From Girardinichthys multiradiatus (taxonomy: Eukaryota > Chordata > Actinopteri > Cyprinodontiformes > Goodeidae): a stretch of 64,000 nt of DNA. The notes under the pieces were generated by a model. The model ran no database searches. It was not told the origin of the DNA and worked only from the letters and a program-made list of their open reading frames with translations. Position numbers and translations under genes: made by a program. Numbering within the stretch: the first letter of the stretch is position 1; every line of letters starts with the position of its first letter. The stretch lies in NCBI RefSeq assembly GCF_021462225.1, contig NC_061798.1:22404820-22468819 (forward strand), read 5' to 3'. Shown here one piece after another: positions 46,816-58,404 of this stretch.

Positions 46816-49800
46816 TCCTTTGGTAAAACACTAAATAACATATCGAGAACTTACCACATCATTATTTTGGGAAATATTCAGTCCACATTGAAATGAAAAT
46901 GTTCTCCATGTGCTTTTGTTTTTCTCTGATTCAGATTGTATGATAAAGAGAAAATTTCTTCATCATAGACTCTTATTTTAAGATGGAAAGTAAAATTAAG
47001 TCTTTCTGCCTTCATTTTGCCTCACTTTCTTTTCTCCTTGTCCTAAAAAACTTCCATCAAAAAGAGAAATTCCCTTAAACATGAAGCCTGTATGTGTTGA
47101 TGCGCAGACCACTTTGTGTCCATCGGATGTCTTGCCTCATCATCAGCCTGACAAAACTGCTCCTCCTGTATCCTTAGAGGACCATAGAGTTCGCCTTCAC
47201 TCATGTTTAAACACCAAAATGTGAAGAGTTTGCACTATGAAAATAAAATCTTTGAGCAGTAAGAAGCAGCTGCAAAACAGACTGAATATTGTGAAATTAG
47301 CACCCTTACAACTTGCGAATGCCTATGGGTATGCCTTTCAGAGTCAGCATATTTGAGGTCCAAGTTCAGTTTAGTTGAACTTCGGCTATGAAACCTGGCA
47401 GAAAATCTAAGCAGCGTGTAAGGTTAGTGTTCTATTGATGCTTGCTCTGGCACGCCAATTCTCTGTTGGAAATAATGGGCTTATACTGAGCAATGTAGCA
47501 CTTGGGCAGTTAGTAACAAAGACCAGTGAAAGGAGACAATATGCTGTAAATATATTGTTTGCCAAGGTTTTGCCACCAAATGTATTTGGTTAATAGTTTG
47601 CAAGGACTGATTTATATCTGTGAAATTAACACTACATCCAAGTCTGTTCAAAGACGACTTGTGAGCAGAAAAAGTATCAGGGTTAAAAAAACAAAACTGT
47701 AGCTTTTGAACATATTTGTGAAAAAGAAGTAATGTGATAATGAGTGCCTTATTTTCCTCTAAGCATTAATACGCTTTAACCTAAAACATAGCTTTCCCTC
47801 AGTTTTGGCTGTAACATTATTACTGGGCTCTTTTACAATTTCCCTACATCTTCTGCCAGCTGGCTGGAAACCCAAGCAAACCTTTTAAGACTCTTTGAGT
47901 CAACAGTCCATACAGTTATTAGAAAACATAGCCTGGATTGTCTTGAGTAACTTCACAGTGCTAATCAGATGTCTTCAAAAGAGATGTGTATATAACTTTT
48001 GATCCAATAATTAATAATGTACACTTTCATTACTTGTGACACATTCTGTGTTTTTCCTGTTAATCCTTTCCAGTTTGTGCTCAGTGGTGCTGTATGTGCA
48101 ACGATCCATCTCACTCTCCCCACCATCGCTCTTTCTCTCGCTCTAATCCTAGACGAAAGGGAGTTGGACGCTCAGTCCAAAAAGTTGGATTTGTGAATGT
48201 TTAAACCTACTTCTAGGAGAGAGAAAGAATTAGCATGAAAACACTGACTCATAACAGAGAATGTGAGAAAAGAATGTTGTACAAAATTAGGGCCTGAAAT
48301 TATGGAAGACAGGGCAGTCAGTTTTTAAGCTCATATTCCTAGAAGGTTCCTTAAAGGTGTTTGTAAAGAAATGTTCTGTAAAGTAGGCATAGCATAGTTA
48401 TCAGTATTACAGTATTTTAAAGGTCTTTAAAAGTCATGGTTTTCTAAAACTTTGTTCTACACTTCCTAATTTCCAGAGGAACAGGAGTTTTCTCCAGCTG
48501 TTTGGACCATACCATCTCTGTGCGCCCCTTACTTACCTGTTTTGGACTCCCGCTCACTCCAACATCTTTATCTTGCTTACAAGAACGAAAGTACACTCTT
48601 GAAAGCCATGGCCTCAAAACTAAATGAGATCCACCCATAATTCTTATCAAGGTAATGCTTTTTTGAAAGTACAAAGCCTAGCGCTGCCTGTCTTTTAAGC
48701 AGCAAACAGCATGTTAGCTACATCAGCAGACAGCCCAGCTAATTAACCGGCTAACGTCAACTTGTGTAGAGTGTTATGTAAAGAGCAGAATGACGAAGAA
48801 GCAAGAATATCATGCCCAATAAGCATTTTTACCTTAAACCTCTACTGACTTCAGCAGGTGTTTGTGCCATATTTTCCACCATTATGTACGTCTGTAAAAA
48901 GTAAATACATAAAAAAACAAAAATCACATACTCTCTTGGATGCAACTTTCTTGGAGTCATCATTTAGCGCAAATTGAAATAAATCGGTCCCTAATGCTGG
49001 AACTATGAGTCAACAGTGGGCCAAAGACCAAAGCAGACTTCCATCTTCAAGAACTCCCATCTTGAAAACATCACAGATGTTTATGCAAATGCTATTTAAT
49101 GAAAATGTCACAACTGCATTTATTGCTTATTTACACAGAAGCTGATGTTTATTCATACAGGAAATGAAGGTGTAATGTAGTGCACCACAAGTGTTTTTCC
49201 TGTGTGGAACATGTACTGAGAATTGAACACTTAAGTCATTACTGGTCAGTGTAACGGTCTGATAGTGACTTACCTACCTACCTACCTAAATATAAAGTCA
49301 GATATTTACCTACTGGAAAACTACCTACATTGAAGCCATGTTTTTCAACCTCTTTTTATGTAAAAAGTTGTCGAATAATTATTAAAGATTTCAAAACAGA
49401 TTTCTGCTTAGTTTATATGAAGACAAGGCATTCATCCAACTTTGGTGTGACTATCAATGATCATTGCTACACTTTTCCAACTCAGCAGTGTGTTTTCCGT
49501 GCTGCTGACATGTCCTGACGCTTCTACAGGAGACGCCAAAAAGGCACTGTGGAAGAAACAGTGAGCTGCTGACAAACAATACCGTGGCCCAGTGCCATCT
49601 CCAGCTGCTTCCTCTCTACAAAGGCCCTCACTGAAGTGGATTGTACTTATTTATTCCGCTCCATAAGGCTAACATGAAAGACAGAGCTATTTGTGTGTGT
49701 GTGTATTTAACTTAGTTTCAGAATAGGGAGAGCCCGGTCCGTTTGATGCTTGTCAAAAAGTCACAGATGCTGAGACCAGCTGGTTTTTGAGGGTTTATTA

Positions 49801-50225
49801 ATTCTGCTGGCTGTTTTTTTAATAGGTGTTGTATGGAATAGTTCTGAATAGTCAGTATCTAACTTGCTGTGGAAAGCATTATGGTGATTATGTTGAGAAA
49901 CCAGGTAAAACTCTTCAGGTGGCAGTCAAGCTACCAGCTAATCAGAGGACTTGTTAAAGAGTAGATTTCTCCTAATACAACTCAAGCTCAAAACTTTCCA
50001 AGCCTTTGATGCAAACACTAGATAATTTATTTTATCACTTTCATATGAGCATGAATCATTTATGTTGTCGGCATTTTCTCAACCAGACCACCTCAGGCTG
50101 CAAAATGTATTATGCCACGACCCAGCTGTGACTCACAACACTGGTCTAAAACAGAAACAACTGCAAGCCGCAAAAACAAGTGACAACAAATGTGACAATA
50201 ACTGTTTCCGAGAAGATAGGAAAAT
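46816..50225. other. No recognised feature
   Basis: Unclassified DNA. There is a small tetranucleotide array (ACCT units, 49271-49288). Open frames are short and unconvincing. Confidence 0.4.
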
Positions 50226-50425
50226 ATGTGCAGTGACTTGCATAAGCATCCATACACTGAACGTTTTTACATTTTGACATGATGCAACACATTTAGATCA
50301 AGGTATATGCATGTTTTAGACCTAAATCCAGCTCAGAATCTGTGGCAAGACCTAAACATCATTGTTCACAGATGCTTTAATGTACTTTGCCAAAAAAGAA
50401 TGGATGAAACATTAAGTTTAGCTAT
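50226..50425 (+). mobile_element. Tc1 relic: end fused to catalytic segment
   Basis: GTGCAGTGACTTGCATAAGCATCCATACACTGAACG is the outer left end. After about 40 bp it runs straight into TTAGATCAAGGTATATGCATG and GACCTAAATCCAGCTCAGAATCTGTGGCAAGACC (the PDLNPIENLW region). The intervening transposase is deleted. Same family as 45676-46815. Confidence 0.7.
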
Positions 50426-52063
50426 AGGATAGTATAGATAGAGATAATCAAAACGTTTTGATGGACTTAGCTAATCAGCATTAGTGTGTGCTAAACACAT
50501 TACTGGCAAATCAGATGTTCTTGAGTAAATAAAGAAAATTTACACATTGTCTTTTGCAAAAGGTGGAAGTGGGCCCTTCTCTGTACCTGCAAGCTTGATC
50601 CTCCCATGAGAACTTCTCCAAACTCAGATCACTCTGACTACGATCTATTGCAGAAAAGATTCTGACTTCTGTTACAAATCCACACAAGTCCAATTCAAAA
50701 ATATCCCTTTAGCCACAATTTACAAAGCACTACTGCTTCTTGTCCTAACAAACTGAAAGAGTAAGATAATCTGTAATGGTAAGTATTCTTCCCCGGAAAG
50801 TGACAACTGGCTTTACCATAACTGCACCGAGCACCTTTTTAGTCACTCAGGAAACTTGGCCATTTCCCAGGCACATCCTGTGAGGAATGGCAAAGCCTCA
50901 CGTCTGCAGCCGATTAGGGAAAGAGATTTAGGCCTGCCAGGAGAAACCGGGCCATGGTGGAGGTGTGGGTACTGGGAGAGATGGAATGAATAAAAGACAA
51001 GTTCAAACCAAAACAGGCCTGCTGGGCTTATCAACCATCAAGTGCAGAGTGGTTGAGATTCCTGATAAAGATGCAAGAAACCATGTGGAGGAGAAGATGG
51101 AGGGGAGAGAAATGCCCAGCCATTAAGTTTACGTGGGTTTTAGCCCACACCACCAACTGTTCCCATGCCATCCAAAATATATTAGCTCTTCTTTGCTTTT
51201 ACCTTCATCTCATCTCTCACCCAATGTGATGGCCTCTTTGAACCAGGCTCATGCTGGTGCTCTGAGCACTTATCCAGTCTGTCCTCATAATAATTTACAG
51301 TAGCACACTTCTCTATCTGTGATAACCCCATGATGAGAGAAAACAGTTTCATCTCTTTCTGTATTAGACACACCACTTGGGTTTCAGTGAGATCTTCATC
51401 TGGATCCTTTTCATCTTTATCCTAATGAAGCTTTGCTGTGAATTGTTTGTTGTATTGAGAAATCTATATTGCACATCTCCAACTACAGTTTTACTGCAGG
51501 ATTAGGAGGGTGGATAATTTTAGATGGCAGCACAAGATAACAGATAAGTTTATACAGTTCAAATTCAAAATAAAATGAGAACTAATAAGTCTAAAGTCTT
51601 TATATATTGACAAGTGCTTCTAGATAACCTTATGAGATGAGGTATCAATAAACGCAATAATCTACAACATTATGTAGTGAAATATTGTTGGTGATGCTCT
51701 GATTAAATATTAAATACTCACATGTGCTGTTCAGAGGTTCTAAGGGGCTTTACATTTGATTTGAGGCTTCCAACAGATCTCAACAAATCTTAACTTCAAA
51801 AACCTCAAAAATCAGCACCAAGTGTATTACATCATAGGTTCCACAGCCAAAGCTATACTCACTGTTATTTCACATGATTTACATGTTAGAAGCATTTTTA
51901 ACTGTTTAATACCATACAGCATCTTAAAAGTTTTGAAAGTATTAAACACTCTCATGTTTTCTCAATATCACTATGAAATACATTAGGTTTTGGTTGTGAT
52001 ATAAGTGATTGACAAACACAAAGCAGAGCATAATTGTATAACAGAAGGAAATATGTGGTTTAC
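50426..52063. other. No recognised feature
   Basis: Unclassified DNA. No domain-bearing frames. Confidence 0.4.
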
Positions 52064-52185
52064 CCATTCTTCTTTGAAAAATACATAGCTCAACCTGAGG
52101 CAGAGTGGATGGAGAATCTCTGTAAACATCGGGTTTTGGCTCAGATTCTCAATTGGATTTTTGCAACACATAAATATGCTTTGAC
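52064..52185 (-). mobile_element. Tc1 relic fragment, reverse
   Basis: Plus-strand text CCTGAGGCAGAGTGGATGGAGAATCTCTGTAAACATCG, then CAGATTCTCAATTGGATTTTTGC and CATAAATATGCTTTGAC, is the reverse complement of the transposase segment around the catalytic Glu in the 45676-46815 family. Confidence 0.7.
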
Positions 52186-52699
52186 TTCTGTATGCAATTA
52201 ATTGTGTGGAATTTTCTGTTTTCTTTTTTTTTTTTTTTGAGCTTCAGTAAAGTCAAGACAAGTTTATCTGTATGACAAAGGGTTTTACAGGTAAAATAAA
52301 GTAACAGAAATTAGACATATTAAAAACATACTACAAAATTGAAATACGTCTTTTAAAAAAAAATTTTTTAAAAACAAAAAAAAAAACGTAAACAGGTATG
52401 TATTGCAAAAAAGAAAAAAAAAACTTCTGAACAGAAGGCTGAATAAAATTACGTGGCGCAGTTTTTAGATCTCTCTTTTCTCCATTTTACAATTATCTGT
52501 TACTTCATGTTGATCTATCTAATGAAATACATTGAAGCACTCTACCAGGATGCTTCATTTGTATCAGTGTTGGTTTTACAAAACAATTTACAGTTATATT
52601 ATTAAATTTAAGGTTTTCCATTGAGGCTCGTTTGTCTGATTAAAAGTACCTTTTTAAAAACAACCTTTAAGCAGATAAACATTTTAATTAAGCTCACAT
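52186..52699. other. A/T homopolymer-rich stretch
   Basis: Contains a T run near 52226-52240 and long A-rich runs at 52355-52425. No other structure recognised. Confidence 0.4.
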
Positions 52700-52915
52700 T
52701 TTGGTATCTTTTATTGGTGTGATGTAATATTCTAAACTTAAATGTCGTGTTTTATTTAGCTTTCATCATAGTCAACATAATTAACAGAAATTAAGGCTTT
52801 AAACATCAGTCTGTGTGTTGCTAATCTACAGTATACAATGTGCTCCACTTAATGAATTGAGTTACTAAAATAAATGAACTTTTCAGTGATATTCTAGTTG
52901 TAAACGTGACTTTAG
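52700..52915 (+). mobile_element. Solo Tc1 terminal repeat
   Basis: TTTTATTGGTGTGATGTAATATTCTAAACTTAAATG, AACAGAAATTAAGGCTTTAAACATCAGTCTGTGTG and AATTGAGTTACTAAAATAAATGAACTTTTCAGTGATATTCTAG match the 3' terminal arm of the Tc1 family represented at 22665-23720. No coding part is attached. Confidence 0.55.
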
Positions 52916-53765
52916 TCAACATCTTGATGCTCTTGGGAGCCCCCCCATTGGTGTGGAGACCCTGCGCTGCTTAGGTTGTTTTGTTCCTCAGGTTGGCTCT
53001 GGTTTTGTCATATGAAGATGTGTATTTTTTTATACAAACTACTGAAACATGTGTTCCAGAAAAAAAAAAAAAAAAAGTATTTTTAAGGTTCATTATTGTA
53101 TTGCCTTAATTTGTTCTAATCTGGTTCACCAAGTTTGCCCACATTTCTGTGATATGTTCCAGCAACTATATTTCTCCTTCATTTATTCTTATCAGGAGTA
53201 GCTCCACCATCTAGTGGTTGTATCTGAAATACATCAGATACAACCATAACATACCCCATTTATTGGCAATAAAGCATTCCCCAATAGTATGCAAAATACA
53301 ACTCATGTCACTTCAGTGGCAACCCAAATAACTCCAAGCAAGCCATCTGAAGTTAATCTATACTGAGCTAATGATGCTAATAAGGCTAATGACAAAAAAA
53401 AGGACGCTCTTCTCTTCTTTCATGTCAGCCATTAAACAAGAACATCATCTCTGTTGCTTAGGACAGTGCTGAATGGATTTTGGCTTCAGAGCGTGGCTGA
53501 TCCGCTTTGAAAACCTTTTTTCTTTTTTTTTTTACTCACATAAGAGAGGTGACTGGAGCTCGTGAAAGAAAGCAGGCAACGGATTGTTTGGATTCAGAAA
53601 CACATTTCAAAGGGTTCCCTAAAACCAGACTACAAAATCTGAGATGAAACCAGCTAATAAAGCGCCACACAATAATAAATAATGCAACAAGAGGAAACAA
53701 CATGAAAGATCTTTTCATCTCCTTACAGAGGAAACTGGAAGAAGAAAGGACAATATATGTACGCT
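52916..53765. other. No recognised feature apart from a short palindrome
   Basis: Contains an A run at 53061-53077 and a short inverted repeat at 53216-53245. Otherwise unclassified. Confidence 0.35.
53216..53245. repeat. Short perfect inverted repeat
   Basis: Twelve-base arms GGTTGTATCTGA and TCAGATACAACC around a 6-nt spacer. A small hairpin of unknown role. Confidence 0.8.
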
Positions 53766-54026
53766 CTATTCTGTAGTTATTGGAATTGTTTGTTGGACCC
53801 GTTTTAAAACTTTGTCCAGAGAAGAAATGTATTTCCATTTTAAATTCTTGACATATGCTACACTGCCAAAAGCATTTTTCTGCCTCTTTTTTACATGTAC
53901 ATGAACTTTGATGACATATTTTTCTTTGTCGATAAGATCCAATTCGTTGCTGAACCCACTGTTGCCTGCAATAGCAACTTTATCTATTCTGTAAACATCT
54001 TCATCAAGGTTTAGGAGAGTATTCAT
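53766..54026 (-). other. Unrecognised 86-codon open frame
   Basis: The minus strand encodes a lysine/valine-rich peptide with DEDVYRIDKVAIAG, KYVIKVHVHVKKRQK and VAYVKNLKWKY segments. The composition looks more protein-like than neighbouring frames, but I recognise no family. It may be a transposon remnant or chance. Confidence 0.15.
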
Positions 54027-54079
54027 AGTTAGATGTGAAAACCAGACTTACATACTCCGCTCTTATTCCTGTCATCACA

Positions 54080-54460
54080 GGTGAAGACAACTTAGAGTAC
54101 AGCAGAGTACAATGGACACAGGGTCAAGGATCAACTCGAGGAAAACCAAGGAGGTGGTGGTGGATTTCCGCAGGCGCAGACCCACCACATGACAGCAGTG
54201 AACATCTAGGGAGCTGACATTGAGATACTGGACTCTTACAAAGTACCTGGGTGTTCACCTGAACAATACCATTTTTTTCTTAAGTTATAAATTTCTCCTT
54301 AGTTTGCAGTCTGGTATTCTTACCTTTTTTTGTATTTTAAATTTTTTTTACCTTTGTGTGTATCTGCAAGCTTCCATTTGCATTTCACTTTGTTCCTGGC
54401 ACACTTGACTTTCCCCACTGTGGGACAATAATGGACATTTCTATCTTTTTCTATAGTTCT
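54080..54460 (+). mobile_element. Decayed LINE (Rex1/CR1-group-like), internally deleted
   Basis: 54130-54270 reads as RKTKEVVVDFRRRRPTT, a stop-ridden stretch, then TKYLGVHLNN. This is the SKTKEVVVDFRR...YKYLGVH segment downstream of the RT catalytic site. After a gap, CTTTCCCCACTGTGGGACAATAATGGACATTTCTATC near 54405-54445 matches the 3' end of such LINEs (TTTCCCCATTGTGGGA..AATAAAGGA). Confidence 0.6.
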
Positions 54461-55762
54461 AGTCTTTAGAAATCTTCTGTTTTGGGCTCACACATCTATA
54501 CGTTCTAAGGTTCAAATTCATGCATTATGGTTGCTCAATCATGTAGAATATACTCCAACCTTAACTTCCCTGTCCTCTCTAGTTGAAAAGCAGAGCCAAG
54601 TCTTATGACTACAATCAAAAAAAAATCCCCTTGCGCCCACCAAAAATTGTTCTGTCCACCATCTGATGACCAACGACGGAGATCAAACCAACCTCAAAGC
54701 AGGAGGGTCGAGACAAGAGCGACAAAAGAGTTTCCTCCCCTAATTGCCGTTAAATTCAAGAGGACTTGTGTGGGAGTGTGGGCCTTCTAAAAAGGATGAA
54801 GGGGATCAAGTAATGACTGGAAGTGTGGTTATTATCACTGAAGGCTCCACAGAGGATTTACAAGCGTTAATGGTGCCTCTGAAGCCTGTGTTCGTGTGTT
54901 GGTGGAAGAACTTTAGACGAGACAGAAAAATGAATTAAGGAACAGAGCGGTTGTACAACACAGACATCTTGTGGCCAGACCGGCTGTAAACTCAATACAT
55001 TTTAACAGAGAGCAGAATACAGACACTGATGTGAGTTTTACTTAGCAATAAAATTAAATAAAATAACTTCTGCTGCCTCATCGAGTTTAAAATAAAGAAT
55101 CTAACCCAATGAGGAAAATAGATGATAAAAGAACTTAAGAAAAAGGGAAGAACCACAGCAGGGCCATCCGAAGAGAAAGTTTTTGAAACCAAATAAGGTT
55201 TAAAAATGAAATGTTTAAGTTAATTATTGCTGTCTCAATCTGTGTTTTTTTACTCAGGCTTATGTTTGCCTGCTTTTATGGTTATTTTCAATTCATTCAT
55301 ACTATTTGTAGTTGTTTGCTCAATTGTTTGTTTGTTTGTTTATTTAGGAAGCCTCTTTAGACTGGTCTCCAAAAAAAAAAAAAAAAGCAGGTGTAAAAAG
55401 ACTCAACCGAAAATGTGGAAATGTTTACAGGGCATGAATAAACTGAAGGGACATTTGTTGCAGTTGTACAGAACAGTTCATGCCCTTAACAGATTTGGGT
55501 TTGAAGTAGACTTTCAATTTTACTTAAATATTTCTTGCCATTTTCAACAATAATTGTAAACAAAAAAAAAATAAGGAATTGAGAATGAGTGAACAGCTAA
55601 ACTTCCATTTTAGATACAATCAACACCATCTTGAACTCTTAAGTCAACCCCTAGCATTGCATACCTATTGTAATAATAATAATAATTATTATTAAATAAG
55701 TAATAACAACAACAAAAGTATAAATTATTATAACACGCAATTAAGCCCAAAAAGATTCATAA
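54461..55762. other. No recognised feature
   Basis: Unclassified, with an A run at 55371-55386 and an ATT/AAT-rich stretch around 55670-55700. Confidence 0.4.
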
Positions 55763-55860
55763 CAGACTGGTGACCTGTACAGGGTGTAGACCGCTGGAGA
55801 TAGGCACCAGCTCCCCACGGCTGAGAAAAGAAGTGGGTATAGTAAATGGATGGATGGTTG
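55763..55860 (+). mobile_element. SINE 3' fragment (V-SINE/DANA type)
   Basis: CAGACTGGTGACCTGTACAGGGTGTA, CGCTGGAGATAGGCACCAGCTCCCC and the GTAAATGGATGGATGG tail match the 3' third of the SINE at 41250-41598, with a short internal deletion. Confidence 0.75.
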
Positions 55861-55924
55861 GAAGAGTAACTTGAATTGAAGTAAATTAATTCAAAAATAA
55901 TTATTTAATTCTATCAAAATGTTT

Positions 55925-56312
55925 CTTCAAACCGGAAGTAATATAGTCCTGACTTGAATTTGGTAGTGAATCAACTGGAAGGAGCTAAAGATTATGATGA
56001 CAGCAAGGAGATCTTCCAACCTCAAAGACTCAAGGTACCAAACATGCAAAAAACTGGTCAACATTTCTAAGAGTAAAAAAAAAAAAAAATCTATTGACAA
56101 TGGGAATAAATAATATTCAATACACATTTTTGATTAAAATGTGAATAGAAAAATATAACTGATCATTTTCCAAATTGAAACTGCCTTTTCCATTTCTTGA
56201 TTATATAATGAGAGATGGCTGTCTCATTTCCTGACAGAAACATATATCCTGGTTAACTGAAAATGATTTAAATCCAAAACTGCCACAGGTTTGAATAATT
56301 TTGGGCTTTACT
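55925..56312 (+). mobile_element. Tc1-like relic, 3' part with end
   Basis: GGAGCTAAAGATTATGATGACAGCAAGGAGATCTTCCAACCTC and ACATGCAAAAAACTGGTCAACATTTC match the C-terminal coding part of the family at 42489-42675. The element ends with CACAGGTTTGAATAATTTTGGGC near 56305, typical of this family's 3' terminus. Confidence 0.65.
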
Positions 56313-56599
56313 CCATCCAGCCCTAAACCTCTGGTGAGTGTTAGTGAAGCACTGACGCCAGCAGATGGCGACAGATACCTATTTTTAGTGAATGAGATTT
56401 TTGTGCCGCTACCTTATTTTTGTGAGCTAATCAGTTTGTGGCATTTAAAAATACTATACAATTGTTTTACAGTACGTCATGTCTATTTCTAGCTCCTGTC
56501 ATTTTAATATTGAATTGACTTAACCTCTGATAGCACAGTCAGTTCTATTTAAGAACACTCTCACACAAAGTAAACACATCTTTTCGCACAAGTGCAGGT

Positions 56600-57004
56600 G
56601 TGTAAACAACGGCGCAGAGTCCGCTATTTGTTTTCTGTTGGTGCTGCTTTATTTAAAACTTTCAGTGGGTTAGTGTTCGACAGAGAGAGAAGAGAGGAAG
56701 AGCGAGAGAGAGAGAGAGGGGGAAGAAGGATGGGATTGTTGATTGAGATTACCGAGGTTTAAGCACCTCACCCCGTCCCTCCGCATCACCTGCTGATGGA
56801 CCTACGCATGGACTACCAGACGCTCCTTCTACTGAAGGATGTGGCGCTCTGAAGCCCCCAGGTGATATGGATTAATTGGCTTCTTCGCAGTCCAAGGAAG
56901 GCGCGGCTGGTTTGCGGCGCTTTAGCAAGTTCTTCAACGTTACCAGGGACCGTCGAGGCGGCCCGCCCAGGAGAGGATTATAGGACAGGAATAGACACTA
57001 CTCG
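56600..57004 (+). promoter_or_regulatory. Candidate promoter and noncoding first exon
   Basis: A CpG-containing block in AT-rich flanks. A TATA-like TATTTAAA (56650-56657) is followed by a GA-rich tract (56681-56718), common in fish 5' UTRs. Two tiny ORFs of upstream type follow: 56730-56762 (10 codons plus stop) and 56796-56852 (18 codons plus stop, MDLRMDYQTLLLLKDVAL). At 57004/57005 CTCG/GTAAGG is a good splice-donor match. A run of open codons just before it (SKEGAAGLRRFSKFFNV) ends at a TAG within the block. No transposon signature is visible. If real, the gene runs rightward with its coding exons beyond or far along the window. This is inference from composition and motifs only. Confidence 0.35.
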
Positions 57005-57420
57005 GTAAGGTATTTAACCCTCGTTGTTATAATGTAGCCAACTAGACAGACAACCGGACAGAAAGTGCTAAGTGTTGGTTACCTTTCAGTGCGTATCAGC
57101 AAGTGAATGACTCAAAATAGGGAGAGAATAAATATTCACTATAAGAAAAAAAGGGCTTCGCTTACACTTAAGGTCACAATAACTTCCAGTTGTTCCGCAT
57201 ATCACACAATTAGAGGTAAACTGTGAGGTTTATCTGCTAACTCTATGCTCTAAATGGAAAACATACATAGGCTACGAGACCTTTTATAGATAGCCGATAA
57301 ATAAACAAATTAGCTCCAGTTTCCCCCTCATAAGAACTACTGCAGTCAAATAAGCACCAAGGGGTAACCACAAAGTGCTAAGTTGTTTATTCTCAGGAAT
57401 GATCTGACAGATAGGACCAT
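57005..57420. other. No recognised feature
   Basis: Ordinary AT-rich sequence. It would be the start of intron 1 if the preceding block is an exon. Confidence 0.35.
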
Positions 57421-57640
57421 TTAGTTTCAGTTCAGTTTAGTTTACATAGCACCAATTCACAACAATTAGCTCAAGGCACTTTACACGAAAAGTTCAGTTA
57501 TTAACTGTTTAAATATACTCCATGTCCAAAATGTAATCATACCAATCTAATTTATTCCAAATCAGTCTAATCACACATTCAGGTTAAAATCCAAAGCATG
57601 CAGTACAATTCTGTTCAGTCAAATTCGGTTGTTTACAAGA
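57421..57640 (-). mobile_element. L2-type LINE 3' UTR fragment, reverse
   Basis: TCAGTTCAGTTTAGTTTACATAGCACCAATTCACAACAATTAGCTCAAGGCACTTTAC is the reverse complement of the L2 terminus (GTAAAGTGCCTTGAG...GGCGCTATATAAA). Tract TTATTCCAAATCAGTCTAAT and following text belong to its 3' UTR. No coding part remains. Confidence 0.7.
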
Positions 57641-58404
57641 TACTGATAGGCATAACACATGATTATCTAAAGAAGCCAGCAGACTGCATCAAGTTCTGAC
57701 GTTGCTGCAATTCCTCATCCTGAGCTAGCATATGGTGACTGTCAGGTGTGAACAGGAACAAAAGGCGGGTTCACCTGGACACTCTCGTCCAAGAACTCGG
57801 AAACTGGAACGCGCGGTGACTGACCTGGTAGTGGTTGTGGTTGAGGCAACAGCAACAGCTTGAGGCGAACAGTGGGCTCTGCCAATGGCGCCTATGTGGC
57901 GATTGCTGCTCCGCATAGTCCTCCGACTGGTGGACTATGTCTGGTCTTCTCTGCCCTGCATCGAAAATACTCGAACAGACTTATAAATTCGAGTCCATTC
58001 GCTGGGTCCTTAGTCTGGCTTGATTCCTCTGTCATGTTTGGGGGTTGTTGAGGACCACAGCGGTAACAGGACATCGGCAGATGCATGATGGAAATTGAAT
58101 ATGTTAATGAAGAAAATTATGAACTTACAAGAACTTGAAAAAACTCATCACAGGAACCGGGACATGAGCAACCTTAGAATGCAGAGAGGAAACAGAACCC
58201 AGGAATTTTAATACAGCGTAGATCTGATGAGCTACATAAAAACCAGGTGAGTACAATTAACAGAATGCAGAGCAGCTGAGGGATAGCCAAGCAGGGAACT
58301 GAGGGGAAGTACACTAATGGGCACAAGATGGATCTAAATGCAAACATAAGTGAGAACAAAAGTGACGGTGGAGAGAAACCATCCCTTTTATAACTGGGAC
58401 ACTA
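57641..58404. other. Unclassified, partly GC-richer
   Basis: 57720-58080 has more CpG than the flanks. 58140-58380 (purine-rich, CAGAGAGGAAACAGAACC) has the texture of decayed repeat like 3830-4700, but no family was established. Confidence 0.35.

Noticed and set aside
47930..48010. GTGTATATAACTTTTGATCC resembling a Tc1 end
   Set aside because: Match is short and no partner or coding relic was seen nearby.
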